From NCBI GenBank assembly GCA_008973525.1, contig WACJ01000110.1, forward strand, positions 496,001 to 560,000: 64,000 nt of DNA, given 5' to 3'. Shown piece after piece: positions 1 to 9,973 of the stretch. This DNA is from Stenopsyche tienmushanensis (taxonomy: Eukaryota; Arthropoda; Insecta; Trichoptera; Stenopsychidae). Numbering within the stretch: the first letter of the stretch is position 1; every line of letters begins with the position of its first letter. The position numbers and the translations under genes were made by a program. The notes below the pieces were generated by a model. It did not search any database, was not told the DNA's origin, and worked only from the letters and a program-made list of their open reading frames with translations.

Positions 1-84
1 AATTTTACGAACGCAAAGAATCACTTGTATTTCCAAGAATACAATATTTGAATAATTTTCTTTTCATAGAGCTCAAAAAAAATT

Positions 85-200
85 CGATCATATTCGATTG
101 AAAACCTATAGGTGTAGGATCTTTTTAGATCTTCTTGGATTCATAATTATTAGTAGAATACATCTATTGTATCGATTGAATTCAACCAGAATTATCAAAG
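85..200 (+). repeat. TTAA-1 MITE internal fragment
   Basis: This stretch resembles the internal part of the TTAA-1 MITE at about 17576-17690. It has the same order of a GTTGAAAACC-like start, a TCTTTTTAGATC-like core, and a TATTGATTGAATCGA-like end. No terminus is present, so it is a decayed fragment. Confidence 0.35.
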
Positions 201-698
201 AAACTTGGTGCTTCATGGACCATAATACAGAATTATTTAAAACTTATTAACAAAGTGGATGGAATGGCCATTTGTAGGCAACGAGAATTTATGAGCAACG
301 AATGTAGTCATAAAATTTCTTATTGTTATGTTAGAATTTCCATCAATTTCCGAATATTTTACGATAGTTTTAGACTTTAAATCAGTAACTTCCTTGATTG
401 AATACATCCATTATAACCCTTAAGCCCATCTTAATCACGAGAAATGGTGGCACATTCAAGGAATCATCTGCTTTTAACGACCCAAATCAAATTAAATGCA
501 TTGCAATCAATTAGAAAGACTCGATTAAATACGTACCCAATATAAAATCATCATGCATTTAAATTGGATAAATTTAACATCGTCCTTAATGCAGGTCAAT
601 GGGCATATCTGAATTAAATCATATGATTAAAACAATATAATTTTTAGAATGTTTAATATTTCCTCCTCTCACCTATGTGTATTTTTTATTTGTTTCAG
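201..698. other. AT-rich sequence, no feature seen
   Basis: No coding potential or repeat was recognised. The last 25 bases are pyrimidine-rich and end in TTTCAG, which would serve as the polypyrimidine tract and 3' splice site of the candidate exon that follows. Confidence 0.4.
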
Positions 699-790
699 GT
701 AAATAGCAGGATGCAATCATGGCCAATCCAGATACGGATTTAATGCTGTTCGTAACGGGCGTTGATTTCTTGGAGCCAAACCGCGAGAAG
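699..790 (+). CDS. Candidate first coding exon of an unidentified gene
   Basis: Seen: a pyrimidine-rich tract ends in TTTCAG at 698, followed by 92 bases and a GT donor (AAG|GTTAAT) at 791. An ATG at 719-721 opens 24 codons (starts MANPDTDLMLFVTG, ends EPNREK) that run to the donor in phase 0. A TAG lies in frame 5 codons upstream, so this ATG is the first in its frame. A second ATG at 711 opens a short overlapping frame. No domain is recognisable in so short a peptide. The donor is weaker than GTAAGT. The next exon-like segment on this strand is at 59997-60057 and is phase-compatible. It could equally be chance: a 3' splice-like site followed by 24 open codons is expected now and then in 64 kb. 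Confidence 0.25.
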
Positions 791-1624
791 GTTAATTCAA
801 ATTTCAACCTTTGAATGTCATAATTTTGATATATGATCATTGATGATTCTAAAAGATCGCTACTAACACACTTATTTGAATTCGCAAATGTTAAGGTCTC
901 GATTTAATGAGCGTCGATGATCAACTTCAATTCTGCAATCCATCAGGCAAAATGTCTATGTTCAAGACGTTTTTATTCATACTCGATGATTCTTGCTGGC
1001 GATAAATACATTTTGCAATGAATCCTTTGGTATTTTAATTCGTTCGGGGGATATTATGACCCCAATATTCGAATTTATCGACTCATTTATTAATTAAGGG
1101 CAGTAATCGGTTGTCCAAATACGGGGATGACTTGATGAAGACGCAAAGTAAGCGCAGCTTAAAATCGTTTTGTGCAAAAGAATACACAGTGGAGTTAAAG
1201 AAACCTCGTTAACATTCAGACTATTCTAAAAGTTTTCACCCCACCGAAAGAATTTATTTCCGCAATTTGAAAACTTTCTCGAGAGACAGATTTGCTCAAG
1301 TTTTTACTCGAGTTTCTTCACTTTCGGGCGTTTATTCGAAGAATGACAATCCGTTTTTCATACAGAGTCGTCGATTTGTAATGTTTTTTTTTGTTGTTGT
1401 TGATGTTCTTTGTTTTCGAAAAACATTATATCGAAAATCTTAGATGAACACAGTTCGTTTTCATGAAAGATTTTTTCCTTGAGTGATGATGGTACAATTT
1501 GTTTAAAAATTGAAAGACACTTGACTTTTACTTACTTAAATTTTGCAACTTACCTCAGGCCAATTTCTGAAGTCATCAGATCATAAAGCCCATCCGCGAC
1601 CCTAATTTTCTATAATGTATACAA
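791..1624. other. No feature seen
   Basis: AT-rich single-copy-looking sequence. There is a T/GTT-rich patch near 1382-1405 but no open frame or repeat match to the rest of the window. Confidence 0.4.
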
Positions 1625-1765
1625 TTGATTTTGATAATCTATATTATTAAAATATGTACCCAATAGTCTTATAAAATGAACTGCAAAAAAATACTTATTT
1701 ATAATACAAAATCGTGCGATTACCCTCGCACGGTAGAAGTGAAACTTCTTAGCTCCTAGGAAAAA
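1625..1765 (-). repeat. Rep-G fragment
   Basis: The sequence around 1729-1748, GGTAGAAGTGAAACTTCTTA, is shared in the same orientation or its complement with 19530-19560, 21140-21160 and the start of the copies at 18085, 20925 and 50458. It is one end of a 200-250-bp repeat whose two ends both carry AAGTGAAACT. Confidence 0.45.
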
Positions 1766-1810
1766 AATATTTTAAGCATTACTTTGTAGCGTGGGTATAA
1801 TGTCATCTCC

Positions 1811-2078
1811 ACGCAATGGCGCTGTTAAGGTGTGCAGATTTAATTCGCCAGATTAACAGCGACATGTTCTGTAGCGCAACGGACAAATTTCCACTTCTGA
1901 CACCAATGTAGCGTGGAACGGGGGCGCTCTAGAATCTCGGATCGCGCCCCGCTCCCGCGTGTTCGTAGAGACGGCTGCGCTCGCACGCGAATACGTTCTT
2001 CTCTTGGATCGTTAGGATCGCTGATAAATTGACACATTGCGTCTAAAAAGAGACGGAAGATATTACTGTTAATTTACA
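1811..2078 (-). mobile_element. LTR retrotransposon 5' end: LTR plus leader, minus strand
   Basis: On the minus strand an LTR ends with CCACGCTACA at 1907. It is followed at once by TTGGTGTCAGAAGTGG, the form of primer-binding site found just inside the 5' LTR of many insect Gypsy-type elements. The same LTR/PBS junction recurs at 30238. The LTR (about 1907-2078) is relatively GC-rich. Its outer end is uncertain, because the motif CACATTGC-TCTAAA-GACGGAAG at 2033-2062 is also at the window end (63978-64000). A hAT copy begins immediately to the right. No gag or pol sequence is present. Confidence 0.45.
1889..1906 (-). other. Primer-binding site of the LTR element
   Basis: TTGGTGTCAGAAGTGG on the minus strand directly abuts the CA end of the LTR. 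TGGTGTCAG is a known primer-binding form for insect Gypsy-type elements. The tRNA assignment was not checked. Confidence 0.45.
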
Positions 2079-2255
2079 GACTGATCCCGGACAGTTTTGG
2101 GTACTTAAGAATCCCTGGATTAGTAAACATAATCCCGAAAGGTGAAGATGATGAAGGCTACTAAATCGATACATACCCGACGAAATCTGGACGCTTGGAA
2201 ACAGTGGCGTAATTACTAATTGGCGAACTTAGGCAACGCCTAGAGGCGGTGACTG

Positions 2256-2295
<40 letters not shown>

Positions 2296-2560
2296 CGTAC
2301 ATGTATGTTTTTCAAATTGTTATAATAACCTTTCCCTACCGGTGATGTATTTACTACACCTCGACTCTAATAATGGGAATATCGATATGAAATATAATAG
2401 ATACATGGTTCAGAATTTTTGTATTCCTCCGTAATATAATTACGAATCACATCAAAGTATAATAGTATATAAGTATTCATCTGCAGCGACGGAAATAAAT
2501 AATTTGTCGGGAAATCGGGAATTTTGCGACTTTTAGTCTGTATTCATATTTTTCTCCATT
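2079..2560 (+). mobile_element. hAT-derived non-autonomous element, copy 1
   Basis: This is the inverted equivalent of 62760-63618. In order it has an outer GATCCCGGACAGTTTTGGGT block, a GGATTAGTAAACATAATCC hairpin, ACAGTGGCGTAATTACTAAT, then the conserved core (TTTCCCTACCGGTGATGTAT, CGATATGAAATATAATAGAT, TAATTACGAATCACATCAAA) and GGGAAATCGGGAATTTTGCG. The terminal CAGTAGGG is missing, so the outer end is truncated at the LTR junction. The transposase tail kept by copies 2, 4, 6 and 7 is absent. Confidence 0.6.
2259..2294 (+). repeat. (TA)n microsatellite
   Basis: About 36 bases of uninterrupted AT/TA inside hAT copy 1, at a place where the other copies carry only a short TATATGTATACATA-like run. 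Confidence 0.9.
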
Positions 2561-3003
2561 TCACTTTTCACCCAATAGAAATTGTTAGCTAAAATATGAA
2601 ACTGAGTTTGTGTAATATATAAAAAATGTTACTGGTTGTTGTATGCTACGTATACATACAATAGAGACGGCCTTCTCCATCTGTTTTCGACCGACGAGTT
2701 TCACTTTTCGTCTCGTTCAGACCAATTTGTCATAAAAAATTGCCCCCTAAAAATGCATTTGGATCCTCACTGAAATATAATACATGAGCTGTGCCATCGT
2801 TTTATCCAATATTTAGCGAAAACGTGTCACAACGTTGCGAGAAACATGGCACATATGTTGACAGACGTCTGAGTTATGGCACACATGCTGTGTCATCGGT
2901 CGTTTAAATGCTGAAATTCGCGGCATCGCTTCGGATAATTTTATCCTATGTTGCTAACGTAATAATATTTGTTGGGCGACTCTGTATGCCAGTATTTAAG
3001 AAT
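2561..3003. other. No feature seen
   Basis: There are two near-identical motifs 28 bases apart, ATGGCACATATGTTG (2848) and ATGGCACACATGCTG (2876), with GCTGTGCCAT in the opposite sense at 2789. Nothing else was recognised. Confidence 0.4.
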
Positions 3004-3409
3004 TCATACATTCGGACTTTCTAAGTGATCATTCTCATAATTGGAATATAAAAACACCATCATAAAAGTATCCGATTCGCTTTCAATTTCTCGTTGTGCA
3101 ATTCCAGCCTCCGTTGCGTTAAATGTCTGTTTAAATTGCATTTGCAGTGATTTAGATGGTGGTTCTTTGAATCGTGTAATCCAGGTGTTGATTCTGCAAA
3201 GGAATGTAATTCCCCTGCGCGCGCACCATGCGGCGTATGTGATTGAAACTCGTGAGCCAATTTCGTAGATAAAAAGATCCGGTGCTTTTCGTTTTAAAAC
3301 ACGAACGTCCGCATCCATATTTAGATAAATGTCCGGATAATGGAATCGATAGAATGTCTTCAAGTGAGAGAAACTCTCGGTGATGTAAGACAGCAAACGC
3401 TGCCCACAT
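3004..3409 (-). other. Unassigned region open in several frames
   Basis: A 130-codon frame runs 3396-3004 on the minus strand (starts MLSYITESFSHLKTFYRFHY). Other frames of 66-85 codons overlap it on both strands. I recognise no domain, signal peptide or transposon motif. Openness in four frames at once points to low stop density rather than selection on one frame. It could be an old coding remnant, but I would not annotate a gene. Confidence 0.15.
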
Positions 3410-4361
3410 AGTGTCTATTATTCACACCCACCGCCGACAACTTTGGGACACGTTTTGAATGAGATTGGCCTTCGTCACAGCCGATAGATAACTTATCTAT
3501 TTAGAGAGACCGGTAAGCTCTTTTTAACATTTCTCGCTTTCTTCCGATGCGAAACGGCCACGGATCAACATCGACATCTGCTGCCAAAGGTTAGCAAGTC
3601 GCTATTTTGGTTTGCCTTTACCAATTCCGGAAACCTTCTCGGTAAACATTTTTATGCGCCATAAATCAATCGGCATTTCGAATGCGTCGAATAATAAACA
3701 CTTGTAAACCGGACAGTATCTTGTCTAAGCTGTTTCGATTAAAGCTTTTCATAAATTACGCCGTTGTCCGATGCCGGTATTCTCTTTCGTCACTCTTCCG
3801 GGGCTTATCGTGTAATTGAATTTGTTATGCCTTGTCGTTTCAGAATAAATCACTCGTCAAACTTCTCAATCGATAAGTGTTTCTTTTTCTCCTCAAAACA
3901 CTCAAACTGTCGTTGATGGTTAAGAGAGTAATTAAAATGCGTGTCTGATTAGCTACTCTGATTCCAAGCAGACTGCGGTCGCTTGAAAACCTACGAGTTA
4001 TGAAACTGGATGTTGAAAATGTGTAACAAAATAGTTTTATATCGGATGTCATACTTGGCCTTTGACTTCATTGAAACAATCACTTAAGCTGAACTTTTTG
4101 ACAGCTTTGATGAAAGATTGCTTTGTTTCCCGATCGACAGCCTCATTTTAGTTAGCTGATTTTATTGGCTCATTTATCTGTCATCGATACCAAAATAATG
4201 CTTACACAGTATAGAAAATATTAGGGAATCTGGGAAGATTTAAAAATACCAGAACTATTAACATGTTAGGATTCGGGCGATTTTCGCAAGAAATTCATAA
4301 CTACTTCTTTCGTAAAGTTCTAAAAAAAACTAAATTTCGATGGTGTCAACAATGTATATAC
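3410..4361. other. No feature seen
   Basis: Mixed-composition sequence without a recognisable repeat. A 70-codon minus frame (4052-3840) is unremarkable. Confidence 0.4.
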
Positions 4362-5072
4362 ACTGGGTTTTTATGCGATTTTGAAGTTATGCGTTTTTCA
4401 AAAAATAATGGAAACAATTCTTCATTTTTCAAAAAAAACAAAGCTTTTTTTATGCGAATACGCATAATAAAGTCACGATCTGCGTAAAAAAACGAACGGT
4501 TAATTTAAAATCATGTTAAACCTAGATCCTATATTTGTATGTCCGCCACATATCATCTGTACAAACAACTTACCTGTCAGGACCGTCGCAGCGTGTATGA
4601 AACTTGTATTTAAATAAATAAACACTATCAATAGCACACCAAATTTGGTAATTTTTTTGCATAATACACTTGAAATCGATTAATTATATCATTCAAATAT
4701 CATTATTAGTCGATACATTTGGGTACCCTATCTATACAATTAATTATTCTATACGATTAATCAGCGATTACATTTTAAAAAAGACGATTTCAACACAGAA
4801 GTATGACGAATAAATGTATGCAGAATAATGACGATAATTTGTATGATTATGTGTAGCAATTTTAAGATAAATATTGTTTTTATTTATAAGCATTTTTAAT
4901 AAACTTTTTTTATGCGATTTTTGGTACATTCTATCGCAGTGATTTAAAGTTATGCGGTTTTTTTAAAAAAAAATGGAGCATATACCTCAGTTTTCTATGT
5001 AGTTCACGTCTTTTTTTATGCGAATTTTTTATATACGACTCCCTGTGGAACGTATCTATCGTATAAAAACAG
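4362..5072. mobile_element. pogo/Tigger-like non-autonomous element
   Basis: Six TTATGCG heptamers lie between 4371 and 5022 (4371, 4387, 4450, 4910, 4950, 5016), grouped in two diverged blocks with A/T-runs after each. The left block reads CACTGGGTTTTTATGCG; the right block ends in ACTCCCTGTGGAACGTATCT then TCGTATAAAAACAG. Blocks of ATGCG/ACGCG steps, followed by a CTCC--GGAACG motif and a terminal CAG, are the pattern I know from Tigger-type ends. No transposase frame is present. TA target duplications are not visible, so the limits are approximate. Confidence 0.35.
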
Positions 5073-5440
5073 ATCCAAGTGTATATAAAAATAACAGTGG
5101 TTATCAATTTCGTATGACATTATTTTCATGCTAGAGTTACATCATTCTCATCACGCATTAACGCGGGCATAGACTGTAAAGTGTTAACTTGAATGCATAG
5201 ATTCCAAATTTTTACAGCATTTAATACATGGTAAATATATGTATATTAGTTCGAAAATAGTTGCTGATAATATCGAAAAACTAGGTTATTCGTTAAGGGT
5301 TAAATTATCGATAGAAATCGGTAGGGAGGAGGAAGGACACTCAAACTTATGAAGACTTATATTGTCCATTCTCAAACCAAAATGTGCCGAAGGATTAACA
5401 ATTGGAAAAAATAAAAAGACAGCTAGTCTATTCCTTATAG
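5073..5440. other. No feature seen
   Basis: AT-rich spacer between the pogo-like element and the LINE end. Confidence 0.4.
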
Positions 5441-5915
5441 GGTAGGTGTTTCACTCTACGATGCCTAAACATAAAACTCAAGGGGGGAGGGGATTAACCC
5501 TAAGCCCGTGGGTAGCAGTCGAACCCTTGGGGGTAATAATGTTAACCCAGCTAACATCAGTTGAAAAAGTGAAATGTGGAACTGCCGATTACAGAAGGAG
5601 TAGAAAGAAGGTCTCCGAGTGGCGACACCACTATCTTCAACAGCCTGGTGCAAACAGGAGAGAATGGCTATAGCTACTCTCCTTGGATTGGTACTATGAA
5701 TAACCAAACTAATACGAGTATCATGAGGAAGGGGTAGCCCTTGCAGTTATTCATCTGCTGTAGCCCCTATTCAAACTGAGTTTAGTATTAAGGTATACTT
5801 CCTCCTCTTCCTTCCTCTTCCATTACACGTTAGCCAGAATTTGGTCTTCCTCTTCCCTTGTGGAGGGAAAAGGAGTGGGCACCCGGAGGCTATGCGTGTA
5901 GTGCGCCGGGGAATT
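5441..5915 (-). mobile_element. R1-clade LINE, 3' end (5'-truncated)
   Basis: On the minus strand this ends in CGTAGAGTGAAACACCTACC, the same 3' tip as the LINE copies at 18187 and 30165. Moving inward are the GTAGCAGTCGAACCC block and the AGCTAACATCAGTTG block. They are followed by GTGGAACTGCCGATTACAGA and CCAACAGCCTGGTGCA-type blocks shared with 29900-30100 and 43740-43870. Only 3' UTR-type sequence is present, with no ORF2. The 5' limit near 5915 is judged from similarity to 29530-29560. Confidence 0.55.
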
Positions 5916-6213
5916 TAAAGACAAATAGTAGGCATTCTATGTAGCTTGTCCGGGGACTCCGGATCAGACTGTGATTTATCCATAATGCTATATTTTTGGT
6001 CTCCGGAATGAGAGATCCCCACTGCGAGACTTCATGACGACGATCCCCTTCCTCAAACACGTTCAAGATTACGAATAAAAAACGTTCTTCTTTTGGCCGA
6101 TGCTTACAGCTCATTCCCTTCCTTTTAATAATTTTTATCCCACAGGCCATGATATTTTGAATATGATTTTTTTGTTGTTCACAGTCAAGGGGCTCATGAA
6201 TATTTTTAGGCAT
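5890..6213 (-). other. Unassigned 107-codon open frame
   Basis: The frame (starts MPKNIHEPLDCEQQ, contains ILNVFEEGDRRHE) has no recognised domain and no splice context. Its last 25 codons run into the LINE end. It may be part of an unrecognised transposon or may be chance. Confidence 0.12.
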
Positions 6214-6815
6214 TTCATAAGTGGAAATGTAAAAATACGCAAACCATCAAAATCATTTTTTTTGTAAGAATTTTAATAAACGCAAACGCCAAAAAATATT
6301 GAAGTATTCAAACATGTATTGCATTGTGCGTTTGTAGACACATCCTAAGATGTCACCAATGAATATAATTTTAAAATATAGCAATTGGAATTAAAATATG
6401 AGTTTTGCGTCTATAGACGCTTATGGCCTGTGATGGTTTTTTGGTCACATCTACAGACGCTGGTCCGATAATCAATTTTCCCGGCAGGCTGTATCTTCCC
6501 ACTGAAAATTCGCCCGGGAATATTGACAATAATCAGCAAAATAAATTATATATGCTTCGTCACAGTGTGGCTTCTTCTGTAAGCTTAAGAAAGTATTAAA
6601 GCTATTTTTAGTAAGGGATTAAAAGTGTTCGGTAATGACCTATTTTAAATCCTCAGTAAGTTCACCTTTAAATTCCTCTATAACGGCTGTGACAATATGT
6701 TTTCTTTGCACTCCCAGAAACAACTTGATTTATCATAATTTTATTACGACAACCAAAATCAATTTTGAGTTGAAAATGGGAGTATTTTTACAGGGAAACT
6801 AGAACAAGCCGTCAG
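6214..6815. other. No feature seen
   Basis: AT-rich. Three related short motifs around 6330-6470 (GTTTGTAGACAC, GTCTATAGACGC, ATCTACAGACGC) are too short to classify. Confidence 0.35.
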
Positions 6816-6819
6816 GAGA

Positions 6820-6935
6820 ATTCTTGCGAAGGTTGCCTTTTATTTGAGGAGCAATTTCTTTGCTTTTGGCTGAAAGCCCAACATTGACCCTTGAATAGCT
6901 GTTGCTCCTTCTGTACGAATCCCATATATGTTTAA
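6820..6935 (-). pseudogene. Possible hAT/ZBED-type transposase fragment
   Basis: The minus strand reads GIRTEGATAIQGSMLGFQPK then AKKLLLK, followed by a stop. This resembles the C/R-T-D-G-A--M-G---GF--R-K block of ZBED5-like hAT transposases. Neighbouring blocks could not be followed, and the frame breaks on both sides. This is weak single-block evidence. Confidence 0.25.
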
Positions 6936-6939
6936 CAGT

Positions 6940-8034
6940 TTGGGCTTGTTATTTAATTCAAGAAAAAAAAATCTCAAAATATACAATACCTAATTTATGG
7001 GCAACTCCTCTGAAAAATTGAAACAATGCGGATGGAAAATCACATTGACGGAATTTAATATATGGTTTTCCTCCTACGTTCCAATTAAACCACAAAACAA
7101 CAATTCCCAGATACATATTAATATCTTAAATTATATGATAATTTATAACACACTATGAATGTTGGTTGCCATTTGATTCTGGGAAGGTTGTATTCCGTTT
7201 CTTGTTTTCTTAATATATGATAATTAAATAATGTTTGAATGTTGATCGCTTTGAAATTCATTGGAAATCTGGACAATTTATTTGCATATTTGTCTTTGAA
7301 TTATCGCTGAATATTTCGACGACAAAAACATATTTTTTGCTTAAAAATATTTGCGGACAGAATTGAAAAACCATGGGAATACTTCGGGCAAAGTAGTTTA
7401 AGGCATCATAAAAGGATGTATTTTTCCCAGCGGATCTGGAACTCGAACGTTGCACTTTGTGCAATATATTGCCCCTAGCATATCGAATTTTTATCAACAT
7501 GTTTTCTATAGACGGCTTATTTTATTTTTAAAAATGAGTTTTAGTAAGATTGATAATGGCATCGTAGATGAATTCAATGGTTAAATTCACAATGCTATAG
7601 GAAGTTATCTCTCTCAGTGAAATTGAATACGATGCGACTTTAAAGTATCTTGTTAAGCTTTGGCGTCCAACTTTGGCATGCTCCAATTAGTACACCAAAG
7701 AAAATAACACTTTATGGTCCGCTGAATGCAGCGAAAATGTTTGCAGACATGTATGAAATGAATATGCCCGCAGAAAAAGATTTATATTTCCTATAAATAA
7801 TGATACAATGAGGGCATATTTTATGGTCATAATATATATTTAGATTGTTGATGGCAAGGTTATTATAAATTATATTATGGATACACCAGACCAAGTGTTA
7901 CAAGCATAAAAAAATATTTGTGTATTATCAATCGAAAATTTTAACAATAGCGCTGAGATAGAAATCATAACCCGACTATATCATTGCTTTTTCGTGGCTA
8001 CTCACTGCTTTTAATCATTGAAGCTTAACCCCTA
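6940..8034. other. No feature seen
   Basis: AT-rich, with short chance frames only (for example 7500-7258 minus, 80 codons). No match to the window's repeat families. Confidence 0.4.
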
Positions 8035-8038
8035 AAGG

Positions 8039-8350
8039 AGTACTATCCCAGGGTCTAGGGACCCTCGCCTCCACTTATTCGAATGAGCACTCTTGTACAT
8101 TGAGCTCGAAGACAGACAGAGACAGAGGGAGACCGTAGCGCAGTTCGGGAGACAGAGACGGAGAGCTTCCCCGCATACATCGCACGATTGTATAGATCGT
8201 TAGCCCAAATTTATCGACTAATAATGATTTCGATTTCAAGTTTGTTCCACAGTGCTTATTTACAATTGACTCTGCTTCGAATTGAAGATTGTCTCACGCT
8301 GATAGGAGCCGAAAGAAAGTAGTCGGTGTAAAGCGATTATGGCATCGACG
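8039..8350 (+). mobile_element. TTAA-2 MITE copy
   Basis: It begins with TTAA (8035-8038) then CCCCTAAAGGAGTACTATCC, the same start as at 35552-35575 and, inverted, at 15946-15965. Internal blocks shared with those copies are GACAGACAGAGACAGAG, GTAGCGCAGTTCGGGAGACA, ATCGCACGATTGTATAGATC and ATCGACTAATAATGATTTCG. The CCC start next to TTAA fits piggyBac-type insertion. The right terminus is not clear. Confidence 0.55.
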
Positions 8351-8396
8351 ACTTCATCGATTTTAATTTGCTCACTCCTCAAAATGTTAATAAAGT

Positions 8397-9060
8397 AACT
8401 ATAGTTGGTAACACTTGGTCTGGCGAATATGTATATGCTACGAGCTCAGTCCCAAAAGTACCCGACCTAACAAAGAAACCACAAAAAAATGATGAAATAT
8501 CTTTATTTCTGAACTTCAGCTCGATACACACCTTCGATACCCTGTGTATAGTGAGAGCCGTCGAGCTCCACAAAATAGCCATCAATCGTCGACTCCACCT
8601 CATTATTGTTGACAAATCTTTTGCCTATTGCTGTGAAACATCGCCAAACACCAGATCGAAACCATCCATTGTGAGCAAACGCGGCACCCATCTCGCGCAC
8701 AGCTTTCTCATGTCCAAATTTTCAGTTAATATGCGATCTACAGCACTTTTTGAAATGCTTACCATTTTGTGGATTTTCTTCACCATTTTTGACGTAGTCA
8801 CTTCATTTGGTTGACCATTACGATGTTCGTCTTGGCAGCTCGTACGGCCTCGTTTAAACTCTGTCATCCAACATTTTACTGTTGTAAACGAAGAAACAGC
8901 CTTCAACAGAATGGAATCTTGCTCAGCTTTGATGTCGACTGGACTGAGACCTTTCAAATAAAAGTATTGTATAACATCAATTATGGTCTGTAGTTGAATT
9001 GCCAAACATTTTGCGATAATCATTTGATCGCAATCCCCGAATGTTTCCATCGAGTCCCGT
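8397..9060 (-). mobile_element. mariner deletion derivative (minus)
   Basis: The outer left end CTATAGTTGGTAACACTTGG is shared with the copy at 51594, placing the boundary near 8399. Inside are AGTACCCGACCTAAC and a coding remnant (see 8503-9050). The right end near 9060 is only inferred from the start of the transposase. Most of the catalytic core between the N-terminal helix-turn-helix and the C-terminus is deleted. Confidence 0.65.
8503..9050 (-). pseudogene. mariner transposase remnant
   Basis: From 9050 leftwards the frame starts METFGDCDQM and includes KCWMTEFKRGRTSCQDE, GQPNEVTTSKMVKKIHKM and ILTENLDMRKLCARWVPRLL. This is the order of the mariner DNA-binding region and the linker that leads to the catalytic domain. 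Near 8700 the sequence jumps to GKRFVNNNEVESTIDGYF, a C-terminal block, without the DD-D motifs between. Intact mariner transposases are about 345 residues. This remnant has roughly 180 codons with shifts, so it cannot be active. The family is certain at Tc1/mariner level; the subfamily was not determined. Confidence 0.7.
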
Positions 9061-9969
9061 ATTTAGGGGATGAATTTATGCGAACCGTTCGTATTTTTAG
9101 AATTCGAACAGTATTAAAGGGATGCCCACAGACGAAAGACTTTTGACCCGATTCGAAAAGGTTGAATATTTTTGGATGGTTCTTCAACGTGTCAAAAATG
9201 TTTGTTTCGGGTCAACGATTTTCGGTATGCAAATTGCTATTTTCGATCTCTTCACCTCCGAGCGATTTTCCCACCCCATCGGTTTATGGTCCGGTTGTTT
9301 AAGAAGAATTTTCGAGATTGCGAGATAACAACGTGCGCGCTTATTCGCGACGTTTAAAATTTTATTTCTTCGAAAATTTTATCCTTGTTAAATATTTGAC
9401 GGGGTTCGAGCATTGAAATCGCTTCGGCAAATATTTGAAGAATCCGAATATCGAAGGACGATATATAATCCGGGTTTATTTTTTCTCTTAAATATTAATT
9501 ATTTTAGGGCTCCGGAGGAAAATAGAAGGCTTTTCGTTTGCTCAAGTTGAATGGGCCAGTGGTCTTTCCACGAATGACACTCCTTGTCCGCGGATCTTTG
9601 GCACTTGAGCACGAACCTACAATAGAATGAATGTCGTACACTCCGGATTGCTGACTATAGACCATGAAGACAAACACTTTCTCTTTCGCGACGACCTTAT
9701 TGGTAAAGCCTACATTTTACAGTTGGGATTCACTTATCGCTGAACGTGCCGACTTTCTGGGAAACGGTATTTATGATTACCTTCGGTTTCCGCTTTACGT
9801 CATGGTCTTACATTAACATTATACAGAATACACAGACTACACAATGGTTGGAACAGGGTCTGTGTCATCAGATATTGGTTATTAGCGGACGGATTGGTCA
9901 CGGAAGCGTAGCATAAATGTTGGCATGCCACACGCACTCATCGACTAAATGGTAATATGTAATGCACAG
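9061..9969. other. No feature seen
   Basis: No repeat or exon-like signal was recognised. The overlapping plus frames at 9122-9357 are short and have no known motif. Confidence 0.4.
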
Positions 9970-9973
9970 TATA

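Noticed and set aside
2204..2220. CAGTGGCGTAACTA as the outer terminus of the hAT family
   Set aside because: Conserved sequence continues about 130 bp beyond it in most copies, to CAGTAGGG at 49862, 54803 and 63618, so this block is internal.
3004..3409. 130-codon minus frame as a gene
   Set aside because: Several frames are open across the same bases on both strands, there is no recognisable domain, and no splice or promoter context. Kept only as an unassigned region.
8100..8170. GACAGAGACAGAGAC runs as a tandem satellite or CRISPR-like array
   Set aside because: The short repeats are part of the MITE consensus and occur at the same position in every TTAA-2 copy. There is no regular spacer structure.
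8368..8814. 148-codon plus-strand frame
   Set aside because: Antisense to the mariner transposase remnant at 8503-9050.
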